A stretch of 64,000 nucleotides of DNA from Conoideocrella luteorostrata (taxonomy: Eukaryota; Ascomycota; Sordariomycetes; Hypocreales; Clavicipitaceae). The position numbers and the translations under genes are program-made. A model generated the notes under the pieces. It did not search any database. It was not told the DNA's origin and saw nothing but the letters and a program-made list of their open reading frames with translations. The DNA lies in the NCBI GenBank assembly GCA_032433595.1, contig JASWJB010000007.1, positions 62,001 to 126,000 of the forward strand. Reading direction: 5' to 3'. Positions 1-9,697 of this stretch are shown here, one piece after another. Each line of letters begins with the position of its first letter. Position 1 is the stretch's first letter.

Positions 1-1919
1 TGCGGCTAGACCAGCGAGGCTAGGGCAAAGACCAGTGAAGAGGACAGTGCGGCATCAGGAGCAATTCTGCAGGGTGGGTAACTTCCTCAACCCAGGATAT
101 TCTGGATCAACGCACGCGATCTTGTGTTTACCAATTCAATCCACCTCGCTTAAAGAGAACCATGTAGAATGGCCCGAAGTCCACGCGGATGGTCCGTAAA
201 CTTGCACGTTCGTCAGGGACTAGCGTGGGGGTGGATTAGCTGCAGATATACCACCAAGTAATCCGTACTCCGTAGCACACGATGGAATGTCAAGCGAGCC
301 AATTCCGCATCTGATGCTTGCTGCTGTACTCCGTAGCCGAGGCGGGATTCTTCTCGGGTAGGACAATTGCCGAGCCAAAGTGAGAGCTAAACGGCGCCTA
401 GCGGGAGTGCTAATCACCATCTCGGTCTTTTAGTTCATCGAGAATGTTGCTTTCCCCTGTGCCGGAATTTAGGAGCTTCGTGACACACCACAACAACACA
501 ATGCGTCACATGCATATGCGTGGAATGCAATACAAACCCTTCAGGCCGTAGAAATGCCAATATTCTGATATTCTTAGAAGCTAGGAAAGCCTCATTTCTG
601 ACCACAATAGAAGAAGCTGAAAATTAGTCACGAGCCACGATGTGCGGCAATAGTCGGCGATAAGAGGCTTCAAGAGACTGGCTTAAGCCACCGAATCCTG
701 CCAGAACCGAAATGAATAGGAATAATGGGAAACTATTAAAATCCTCGCCAAATTAGATAGAAGCCAATGACAATCCTACTGGATCAGGTGCCCACTTACG
801 TAACTGCTCACATGGTGACAAACTTGCATCAGGATGCATAGATTTCCCGAGTATGAATGATACAACTCCCTAATGCCGGTGAGACCGACCTGATATCCCA
901 ATTAAGATGCTGCCGATGGAGATTTACATACGGCTGTCCTAGATCCGTTGAGCACCAGCGTCCTGCACCCTTGTCGATCGTTCTGCGCCTTCAATGATGA
1001 TCGGATTTTAATTGCGGACAAAACTTATCACCCCAGTCCTCTAAAACTCCGCCTCGGGTAACTATGGAATTATGCGATGTAACCAATCGCGTGGATGAGA
1101 AGATAAATCTGCTATATCCAATACAACAAAATAAAAAACCTTGGAAACGAACCGCACATAGCCAGTGGGGCGAATTTGTTCTGTCAGGCCCAGAATGGAA
1201 TGGCAGCACCCAAATGAGATGGGACGAAGGGCGGGGGCATAATAAGAAAATGTCCATGATAATAGCTCTCCATGGCTAATCCGCAGTTACATAGGGAGCA
1301 TCCTTGTCAGCTTAAAATGCCTGATAGGGTCCTCTAGTTTATTATGCTAACTTCAATAGCCTCATTTTAATCGACTGTGTAGCGTTAGGTGAGAGAGAAA
1401 GCGGCGAGCTCTTCATGGGTCTGGACTCATTGACACCCTGACGATGGAAGCCAGGCTGTGCAGGTCAGATTATGATGTAAGTCGGGGTACTCCGTAGTTG
1501 GTTACTGGCACAATTGATATGTCCGTCCCTTGCCAGCCTTTTCGGCAGATGCGGGGTTCGATTGGCCATTCAACGAGTGGCGCCTCGAGGGCTTCAAATA
1601 ATACAACATGCATTCCTCGCAGCATTACCCCCTTGGTCATTACAAGTTGTGGTGGAGGAGATTGTCTTCGTGTCTGAAAATTTAAAGAAATTCGAAAGTT
1701 GTCTGATGCTTCCAGGGCTACCGGGGGCTGACTACCTTGAGCTTCCCGCGGGTGCAGCTTGCGATATCGGAGGCTCTCCGCAGCCGGAGCTTCAGATCAT
1801 CTCTCTCTCTTCATACATATAACTACATAATAAACTGTTTTAGGATCTAGAAACCGTTTCTTCTTGTGTACTTGTCACAACACAGAACACTTGTAAAGAA
1901 CCTTGATTGAAACTTCAGT
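1..1919. other. Intergenic left flank, no supported gene
   Basis: Only short overlapping frames without recognisable motifs are present. Three exact copies of the dispersed 9-mer TACTCCGTA lie here, at 266-274, 327-335 and 1488-1496. The last 100 bases are AT-rich and probably hold the promoter of the methyltransferase gene that follows. Confidence 0.5.
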
Positions 1920-2741
1920 ATGACCGCAAAAACCGAAGCCGCGACATATACACACGGACATCATGCATCCGTTCTCCGCTCCCACACGTGGCGCACCGCC
2001 CTGAACTCAGCTGGCTACCTTCTTCCGCATATAAAGTCCGATATGATGATTCTAGACATCGGCTGCGGGCCGGGAACCATAACAGTAGATCTGGCTGGCT
2101 ACGTGCCCGATGGTCGGATCATTGGGTTGGAGCGTGCCGCCAAAGTGCTTGATCAGGCTCGAAATCTTGCCAAGGAAAAAGGCGTGAAGAATATTGAGTT
2201 TGTCGTGGGCGATGCGAATGCATTGGACTATCCAGATAATACCTTCGATATTGTTGTCTGCCATCAAGTCCTTCAGCATGTGAAAGACCCGGTTGGGATC
2301 CTGCGGGAAATGCGACGAGTGACCAAGCCCGGCGGCCTGGTTGCAGCCCGCGAGGCCGACTACGGATCCTTTACCTGGTATCCGGAGGTGGACGGCATGA
2401 AAGAATGGCAATCGCTGTATCAAAAGGTGGCCACTTCAAACGGAGGCGAGCCGGATGCAGGCAGGATGGTTCATGCCTGGGCCAAGAAGGCTGGGTTTGC
2501 GCCAGACTCGGTCACCTGCAGCGTGACTTCGTGGTGTTATAACACAAAGGAGGAGATAGAATGGTGGAGCGGGCTGTGGTCTGAGCGGACTATTGCCTCT
2601 TCCTTCGCGGATACTGCTATCGAGGCTGGCTTGGCAATCAAGACGCAGCTCGAGGCTGTTGCCAACACTTGGCAACGCTGGGGGGAGGAGGAGGATGCTT
2701 GGTTTTCAGCTCCGAGCGGCGAAGTCATATGCAAGAAGTAG
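1920..2741 (+). CDS. SAM-dependent methyltransferase (class I, UbiE/methyltransf_11-like)
   Basis: The 273-residue single-exon protein has a class I methyltransferase fold. The SAM-binding glycine loop is at residues 44-52 (ILDIGCGPG). An acidic residue at the end of strand 2 follows (GLERA), then a GDA motif and the post-I block ending in a KPGG turn (VTKPGGLV). The family moves a methyl group from S-adenosylmethionine to a small molecule; the ubiquinone/sterol-type relatives are cytosolic or mitochondrial. The substrate cannot be read from the sequence, and no polyketide synthase, NRPS or terpene gene lies nearby to suggest a pathway. The first ATG is used because an AT-rich leader lies just upstream and the N-terminus is conserved in style (HTWRTALNSAGYLLPHI). 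Length is normal for the family. The family call is firm; the substrate is unknown. Confidence 0.9.
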   Translation: MTAKTEAATYTHGHHASVLRSHTWRTALNSAGYLLPHIKSDMMILDIGCGPGTITVDLAGYVPDGRIIGLERAAKVLDQARNLAKEKGVKNIEFVVGDANALDYPDNTFDIVVCHQVLQHVKDPVGILREMRRVTKPGGLVAAREADYGSFTWYPEVDGMKEWQSLYQKVATSNGGEPDAGRMVHAWAKKAGFAPDSVTCSVTSWCYNTKEEIEWWSGLWSERTIASSFADTAIEAGLAIKTQLEAVANTWQRWGEEEDAWFSAPSGEVICKK

Positions 2742-4422
2742 ATGCAGTAGTAGTTGATGACTTTGACCGGTTGTGGTAAGCCAGGTAGTTTCCGTAAATC
2801 TAAACCCGCTACTCACTCTTCCTATCATTCATGGTGTAAGTGTGTGGGTGCTTAATTTGGCGTCGCTGCGCGTGAAGTGTTCTCGGTGCTGCCGTAACAT
2901 TTCCAGGCCCCCATGTTCCGTTTACAGTGGCAAGGCCAGCTGGCTGCTCTTGGCGAACCGTCGCCCAGAATCCCCTTTTGGTGTCTGCTCATGCCCTGCC
3001 CACGACATCAGAACATGTCAGGCCAAAGTTGATCCAACTCATACTGGATACCCACAAGGCTGCAGACGTACTTGGGAACATGGTAATTCGGTGCGGGTTA
3101 TATCACGAATACCGTGTCAACCCGGCTATTTCATTTATCTATTTCGTGGTCCGTCGCTGCGAAGTCGTTTTTTGTCCAGACTTTGAGCACCAGCAAGGTC
3201 CTTCTAGCTGAGGCACTTCCTGGTGTGTATATCTACACTTTGTTTGTGTGCAAATTTGATATGCGCGTGAAGGGGCTTCTCGTCCGCGCCTCCAAGCCGT
3301 GACGGGCAGAGTGAGAGCGCCGCATTTATTGTGTCTTGACGATTGTTCTATCGCAGTATTGTGCATAATAAAAAATTGGAAAATGGTTGCGGCATTCATT
3401 ATGATGATCAAGATGCGCTAGTTTTTTTTTTTTTTGTTAAAACAAACCAAAAGTAGAAGATAGAAAAACAAAAACAAAAACAAAACCTAGTAAGAATATC
3501 GATGCCCCCAGTGTTTTGTCTTGAACCCTGAGGACAGATTCGCCAAGTGCTGTGAAGCACAGGTGTCTGCCAACAACCTACAGCACACACTTTGACCCCG
3601 GAATACAGCGATTTAGGTGTTCAAACGCGGGGTCGCTGCCCCTGTGGGCTTGGCCTGTGCGCAACTTGCAGCGACTGCCGGGCATTGACCACCAGGGTTG
3701 GCCAACGTAGTTGGTGTTATCAGTGTCACTCATATGTTTGTCCCGTACATATAAAAAGAGCTATGCTGATATTTGAATGTGGCTAGATTTAATAATCCTA
3801 TCGTAAGATAGTGTATCTCGCGAAAGCTGAAAGGGTAAAGGCTGCAGTCTCGTCATCTTGGCGCTCGTCTCTTATCAGCTCTTTTTGACACCGAAGCTGT
3901 CCTTGTGTGTGCCAGCCAATGGCAGGCAATTCCTTCAGCCCGCCAAGCTGCCCAGGCGTGCACTGCGGGCTGAAGATCCAACAACACCATTGAATGACAC
4001 ATTGTACGTTCTGAATCACAATGAGCTGTTGATTGGCGCTCTCGCCCTCCCCCTCATCTAACCTCGTGCGGGCGGAGGCTTGCCAGCGGTCTTGTGACAA
4101 ACGCCCGCCCTTGGTATGACAAGTTGACAATTCTGAAAGATGCCATCGCCGCCTTCTTGCGTTCTCGCATTCTTCAACATTGATCCATCGGTCCCTGCTC
4201 TTGGGACCATTTATCTTCATTGAGTTTTTTTTTTCTTCTCTTTCCCCAAGCTGGCGATCCATGTGCGCGTCGGGGGTTGCATCTCAAGGCCTCGAATACA
4301 TCGCTTCCTTCACTGAGAGTTGAAGACTCTTCATCCTCTGTTGGTCTGAAACGTGCGTCAACATGATTCTTCATTTCAGCGGTGCCTGATTTGCTTATGC
4401 ACATCAACTGGACGCTCTGAGC
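2742..4422. other. Intergenic, no supported gene
   Basis: Several overlapping frames of 60-150 codons occur on both strands, but none carries a motif and they conflict with each other. A T14 homopolymer lies at 3422-3435 and a T/C-rich tract at about 4226-4250. The latter fits a promoter or leader of the arrestin gene that starts at 4423 or 4486. Confidence 0.4.
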
Positions 4423-5877
4423 ATGTACCTCTATGGCGCCTTGCCTCGCCGCCACTCGGCCGCTGATGCCGTTGGAGCGGCTGCCATGCTGCCCAAATTA
4501 GCCCGGCACGACTCTTATCGACTGCGATTCGACCTCGAGCAGCACTTCAACGCCAAAGTCTACACATCTGGGTCGGCCGTTAAGGGCCGTGTGGTTCTGG
4601 AGGCCTTTCGAGATGTCCATTTTGACAAGCTAGAAATATGCTTAATCGGCGTCAGCACAACGCAGAACTTCCTGCAGCATGAGTCGGGAATCGTGGCCAC
4701 GCCGTTCATGAAGCTGCTTATGCCTCTCGCGCGCAACAGCCTTCCCCCCGACGAGGTATTCCGTGCCGGAAATGATTACAGCTTCGCCTTCAACTTCATT
4801 GTGCCCTTTCACCTCACCATCGGTGCATGCAGGCACAAATGCACCTCCCCCGCCGTTCGGGAACAGCATCTACGACCGCCGCCCACAATGGGATTCTGGG
4901 ACGTCGACGACCAGTCTCCCCAGATGACACAGATACGGTACGCCATTTCGGTTGTGGCGACGAAGAAGTATGTGTCCGAGTATCTGCCAGTTCGAGTCAT
5001 GGAAGGCTCCTACATGATCAGAGTGCTGCCTGCCTTTCCAGAAGACGCCCCTCTCGATATAACCTCTTTGGATGACCAATACGCCCTATCCAAGAGCAAG
5101 ACCATCAGGAAAAACTACGTAGCTAGCAAACTTGGTAGACTCACAGCCACGGCGGCTCAACCCAAGGCCCTCATGCTCTCTCCAGATGGTCATGCGGTGA
5201 CGGGAACATCCTGCCGCCTGAAGCTTGCTTTCGCCTCCACGGGCGGCGACATACCGCCTCCAAAGATCAATTCCGTATCTGGCAAACTGGCAACACATAC
5301 GTACTTTGACGTTTCATTCCTGAACCGTCTTCCCAACTTGGGTAACCGGAGAACCTACGAGGCCATGTCGCCCTACGAGTACGCCACGTCAATCAGACTA
5401 TTCACCCTGCCCATGGGGAACATGAGCTGGAAGGAGGAGCGATCCTCATTGGAGGACTTCATGTTCTCGCCTGCGGAACCATCTTCTACTGACCAGCTCA
5501 GGAGAACTAGCGCCGCAACCTGTCCCGAAATGTCGGGGACGTCTCGTAATTACGTATCAGACCTGGATATACAATTCACTGTTCCGGACAACAACAAGAT
5601 TATGTATCTACCGACTTTTCATTCATGTCGTATCTCACGAGCATACATACTGGAGTTGTCCCTCTCGCTTGGTCAAACATTTACAACGCTATCACTTGCG
5701 GTACCGTTGCAGATTGGCGTAGAAGAAAGCCACAATCTGCCGCGGTACGAACGAGTCCAGTTTGGCGCTGAACTCGCCTTTGTCGGGGGAAATGAACTGG
5801 CAAGAAGAAATACAGATGGAGCAATACCAGGTGCTGTGATGAACGCGAGCGATAATGAACTACCAGATTATTACTAG
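4423..5877 (+). CDS. Arrestin-related trafficking adaptor-like protein
   Basis: The 484-residue single-exon protein has an arrestin-like beta-sandwich pattern. An N-terminal block (YRLRFDLEQHFNAKVYTSG, then VKGRVVLEAF and LEICLIGVSTT) is typical of arrestin N domains, and a C-domain-like block (CRLKLAFAS, later RAYILELSLSLG) follows. Two LPxY motifs sit near the C-terminus: LPRY at 439-442 and LPDY at 480-483. Known arrestin-related adaptors use PPxY/LPxY motifs to bring the HECT ubiquitin ligase Rsp5/HulA to plasma-membrane transporters, so a role in endocytic sorting is inferred. Two starts are possible, ATG 4423 and ATG 4486; the second (MLPKLARHDSY) begins just before the arrestin fold and may be the real one. 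It could instead be a non-trafficking arrestin-fold protein. Confidence 0.8.
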   Translation: MYLYGALPRRHSAADAVGAAAMLPKLARHDSYRLRFDLEQHFNAKVYTSGSAVKGRVVLEAFRDVHFDKLEICLIGVSTTQNFLQHESGIVATPFMKLLMPLARNSLPPDEVFRAGNDYSFAFNFIVPFHLTIGACRHKCTSPAVREQHLRPPPTMGFWDVDDQSPQMTQIRYAISVVATKKYVSEYLPVRVMEGSYMIRVLPAFPEDAPLDITSLDDQYALSKSKTIRKNYVASKLGRLTATAAQPKALMLSPDGHAVTGTSCRLKLAFASTGGDIPPPKINSVSGKLATHTYFDVSFLNRLPNLGNRRTYEAMSPYEYATSIRLFTLPMGNMSWKEERSSLEDFMFSPAEPSSTDQLRRTSAATCPEMSGTSRNYVSDLDIQFTVPDNNKIMYLPTFHSCRISRAYILELSLSLGQTFTTLSLAVPLQIGVEESHNLPRYERVQFGAELAFVGGNELARRNTDGAIPGAVMNASDNELPDYY

Positions 5878-6405
5878 AAGAGTATTATATAGATTGTTCC
5901 GGGTGTTCTCATACGAATTCGCTCAAATGTAAACTTCTCCTGTTGTTTTTCGTTACTGCATTAGCCAATAATATTATATTTGTTCTCAACATGAAGTGGT
6001 CCAGTCAACAATAACATGTACCAAGCCAAAGATGACAGACAGCTAACAGCATATAACATCCCATCTAACACCGCTTACAGCTAGACGCTCATGCAGAGCG
6101 TTCATACAGCCCATGAGATATGGATCCCAACGGCATGATTAGCAACAGCAAACCGCGCCAACAAGAGAAGTTGATATAATCCGACATCCTGTATTTGCGA
6201 CGATTGAACTTTATACATTTTCATTATAATGCGCAATTAATCCGCTTACTCGCACTTTACTTGGAGCAACTACGAAAGGCGCGACATCCCACCAAATCGG
6301 GAATATGCCGTTCATCAAGAAGATCCATCCCATCCCATCGCAGTCCCATCGCAGTCCCAAGCTGTCAAGGACTGTGGTTTAATCCGCTACCGCCCTGCAA
6401 GCTGC
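5878..6405. other. Convergent 3' intergenic region
   Basis: This AT-rich region lies between the 3' ends of the arrestin gene (plus strand) and the small mitochondrial gene (minus strand). It holds A/T-rich stretches such as the one near 5967-5975 that would suit polyadenylation. No gene is visible. Confidence 0.4.
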
Positions 6406-6843
6406 CTATTCGTCCATTGCCTCGCCTTTCCACCGCCGCCAGATCCATGTACAATACATCCAAGTTTCCATGGTCGCAAAGATAGAAATGATGCCAATTA
6501 GAACAAATTTCATGCTCTTGCTAATACCGAGCTCTTCGAAGCTGAACACCGGTAGCTCCGGGTTTGGGTTGCCCGTGTTCTTCTTGTGCTGCAGTTCGAA
6601 CGGTGCAGTTTGCTTTGATGAAGGCTCGAGGTCAGCCTGCAGCCGAAGAGAGGATGAGAAATTTCTCGTGGCAATTCGGGGCTGGGCATTGGTATTTGCT
6701 TGGCGATGCGATACTCGCGTGATTTGCGTGGTGCGTGGCCGTATTATCATTTGCAATGGTGGCACTCGTGATGCAGGCACCACCCAAGCCGTTATGCTTG
6801 GCATTTCGATTGGGCGTAGTCGTATTGAGCAGGTGCGTGTCAT
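6406..6843 (-). CDS. Small mitochondrial membrane protein (hypothetical)
   Basis: An open frame on the minus strand encodes about 133-146 residues, depending on whether ATG 6843 or ATG 6804 (MPSITAWV) is used. The N-terminal half is rich in Arg, Thr and Ser, nearly free of acidic residues, and ends in RNFSSSLRLQ. That is the classic shape of a fungal mitochondrial presequence with its cleavage region. The C-terminal half has FSFEELG followed by one hydrophobic segment (MKFVLIGIISIFATMETWMY) and a Trp/Arg-rich tail. This suggests a single-span inner-membrane protein of the mitochondrion. I do not recognise a named family member, and function is unknown. The coding assignment rests on this presequence-plus-TM layout and on the absence of any competing gene. 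Confidence 0.6.
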   Translation of the reverse strand: MTRTCSIRLRPIEMPSITAWVVPASRVPPLQMIIRPRTTQITRVSHRQANTNAQPRIATRNFSSSLRLQADLEPSSKQTAPFELQHKKNTGNPNPELPVFSFEELGISKSMKFVLIGIISIFATMETWMYCTWIWRRWKGEAMDE

Positions 6844-7115
6844 TAGCACGAGACAAGACGAAAAGAAGGAGTAGGTCTGAAAGAAGGTATGAAAGAATGG
6901 GAATGACGAAAGGGAGATTCATCAAAAGGAGGAGCAAGTTCGGTTAATGCCTGAATCGGACGTCAAAACAGCTGGTCGTTGACCTGCCAGCCTGGCTGAG
7001 CAAGTCAACTGCCACCACGCGCCAATTCTGGCCCGATCAAATACTTTCACTCCCACAACTCCGGTTGATACTTTCATCTTTTCACTCCCATAACTAGCGA
7101 AACATTTGATACGAA

Positions 7116-8354
7116 ATGGCTTATCCCCACCTCGAAATATTTGTGGGCGAGCCGAAACCTCCATCCATCGACGCATTCCACAAATTTCCGTCCCTTCCAC
7201 CAGAGCTGCGCCTCTAGATATGGCGTATGGCACTGGAAGATCGATGTCGTATCATCGATCTACGTCTGCTACCACGCTGGAGGATGGACGACATTCTCAA
7301 AAAACAAGGCAGCACGAGACCAGAGACGCACGTGGCTGAGGACTACGGCATAGTCATCAACGGCCGCCAGACGATCAGCAAGCTTTTTCGTGTGAACCGA
7401 GAGTCGCGCAACCTGGCGCGGTCGTTCTATCGAGTACACCTTCACTGCTGGCTGATGCATGGCGAGACTATTTTCAAGAAGCCGGTGAAGCCAGGGATGC
7501 TTTATTTCAACCCAGAGCAGGACTACCTCCACCTCGCCAATAAGTTTGGCATGAACCCAGAAGTCCAGGATGAAGACAAAATTGTCGAATTTCTCCACCA
7601 GCTAAAGACCACGCATGACCATCACAAGATTGGGGTTTTACATCTTGCGTTCGATGTCGCCGACTTCACTCACCGCGGCAGTCTATTTCACCAGAATCCC
7701 ACTACAATCAACCAGGTTTACAAAGCAAGCGTCATTCAGATTCTCAAACAACTCCGTCAAGTATTGTTTATTCAGGTCCAGTCGAGTGTTGCTTATGGAC
7801 ATGGGCCGACTATTGTAATGGCGCCAGTTGATGTCTAGAAGGCTCTTCAGTTCCACCAGAATCTGTCGATTCCGCTCACACCAGGGATTCCCAATTTCAG
7901 TCGACTTCCTCACGATCCCCGTCCTATCCATTTCGACGCGTCTCATATCATGATCACTTTGAGAACCCGCCGCATGATTTGGGAATGGGAGGACACGTTC
8001 AATAGATTCTGTGGTGTTAATACTCAGCCACAGACGGAGCTGCGGATTCTTCTAGCTCATCGTGTCGAAACTGTTTCCGACTACCAGAGCGCTCGAAAGG
8101 TTGTGTGCTGTGACAGAGGGGGCTGGGGAGCGCGGGGCAGGGGAAACAGATATACATCTCAATTACCAGTGGAAGCAGCATTTGGGTGTTGGGTATTTCC
8201 TGCGGCTGCTTTGTGCCCGCTCACTCGGACAAATGATCCCAGAAGTGCACCAGGCTACAGAGAGCCAGGGGATTTTGCGACAGACCTAACGGAGGAAAGC
8301 AAGAACTGGCCGGAGTTGTGGTTAGCGCATGTGCCTGGGGTTTTCCCGCAATAA
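7116..8354 (+). pseudogene. Broken 2EXR-domain protein gene
   Basis: ATG 7116 opens a frame reading IDAFHKFPSLPPELRL, then an in-frame TAG (7215-7217), then IWRMALEDRCRIIDL. This is the start of the fungal 2EXR family, which normally reads ELRLQIWR, so the TAG replaces the expected Gln codon (CAG to TAG). The same frame runs on to a second TAG at 7836-7838 and then stays open to TAA at 8352-8354, still coding-like (LRTRRMIWEWEDTFNRF). Near 8090-8280 another frame also looks coding-like, so a frameshift may exist there. No intron with clear GT-AG ends removes the first stop. The function of 2EXR proteins is unknown. Translation from ATG 7227 could still give a 203-residue fragment, but as a full gene it looks dead. 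Confidence 0.65.
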
Positions 8355-9697
8355 TCGTGTATATTTAACTAGTTAGTAGAAAGTAAATAACCAGCGAATA
8401 AGCTTTTTGTTTCAATTATTATTATTTGTGGTTGTTCCTCATGGACTTATCTGATCATGATAACAATACCAGGTCACAGAAATCTGCGGACTTGCGGATG
8501 TGCGTTTTGTCGTCCGGTCCGTAGAGCTGCAGTATGAATTGAGAGAAATCCCCTGCAATTGCGACCACGACTTGCATCACCTCCAACAACACTTCCCTCC
8601 AATCCCAAGCTCACACAAAAAAACCATCACGGTTCCAAAGATTCACGTGAGATTATCCCAGTCGCTGACACGCTCCATGCTCGACCTAGAATAGACAAAT
8701 AAAATGCCGGCATGAGCAAGGTGAGCAAGGTGTGCAAGGTGTGAAGTGTCTGCAATGTGTGCAATATTTGCAGTGTGTAGAGAAAATATTGCTTTCTCAA
8801 GAATGCGACAACGTAGTCATAGCAAGTGTCTTCTGGAATAGACAGCAGAATGCCGATTAATAATGGCAGCGGCTAAGCCGAGCTCAGAATTAGCAGCACT
8901 AAACTCCGAGCTACATTACACACATTACAAATCAACTCTTAACGTGCCCCGGAACGGTTACTCTGCCGCGTACCATGTCATGGCACTGTGCACCAACCCA
9001 ATGATTTACGAGCCAAGTCCATCGTCGTTGCACCTGCAAATGTAGCTGCGGCTTGCTTGGTAGCTGCATGGACGCTGTAGCTGTACCGTATCCCACCGGC
9101 GATGATTGCCCTCAGTCAGTTCACCGATTAGCAGCTTACTGAGCACAATTATCCCCAGCAAGGACAAGCCTCTAAGGATGTGTGGGGGTGGGACCAACAA
9201 CAAGGCGCCTTTTCTGCATGAGGCCACACAAACGCCTCACCTCACCTTCACCTCACAACATTGCCGCGCCAGAAGCCGACAACCCACACTGTCGGTTCCA
9301 AACACGCCGAGCCCCGGCCGCGGATGCATGGGTCCTTTGGTTTGATCGTTGATCCCATAGCTTGCTGAGTGAATGACCATACTTATGCCATTCATCATTT
9401 ACCGCGTCGCTTGTTCATTATCGCGACGCTTGAAACAATTTTATTAAATTCGTAGTGGATTACGAACTCGCAGGCCCATCACGCCAAACGCGATTCCACG
9501 CCATCGACACTTTCTTCAGCGCCAAGTCGGCGCACATCACGACTCGCGATCCCGCCCACCAAGACATGAAGTTTATTACCTGCCTACTCTTGAGTTTCGC
9601 TATAGGTTGACATTAGTGGTCTGTTTAAGCGCAGAAATATCTTATTCTGTTTTGTTTTATTGCGGAACCAGAGCAATTCACACTGCAATTACACGCC
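8355..9697. other. Intergenic with dispersed repeat copy
   Basis: No gene is supported. The stretch contains one copy of a repeat shared with 34234-34282, and just upstream of it (8715-8780) an irregular run of GCAAGGTGTG/GCAATGTGTG-like units. The last few hundred bases before 9698 are the promoter of the Zn2Cys6 regulator and include AT-rich stretches near 9630-9665. Confidence 0.45.
8791..8839 (+). repeat. Dispersed repeat, copy A
   Basis: This 49-base stretch matches 34234-34282 with about 7 mismatches, counted by eye. Both begin GCTTTCTC, keep AGAATGCGACAACG, and end CTTCTGGAAT. In both places a run of short GTGTGCAAT/GTAATATGTG-like units lies just upstream. A solo LTR or other transposon remnant is the likeliest source, but no target-site duplication was seen. 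Confidence 0.6.

Noticed and set aside
2773..3411. Overlapping frames after the methyltransferase gene
   Set aside because: Up to three frames are open at once with no shared motif, so no gene can be chosen.
3592..3786. Cys-rich 64-codon frame that looks like a zinc finger
   Set aside because: The Cys spacing fits no known zinc-binding pattern and the region is otherwise intergenic.
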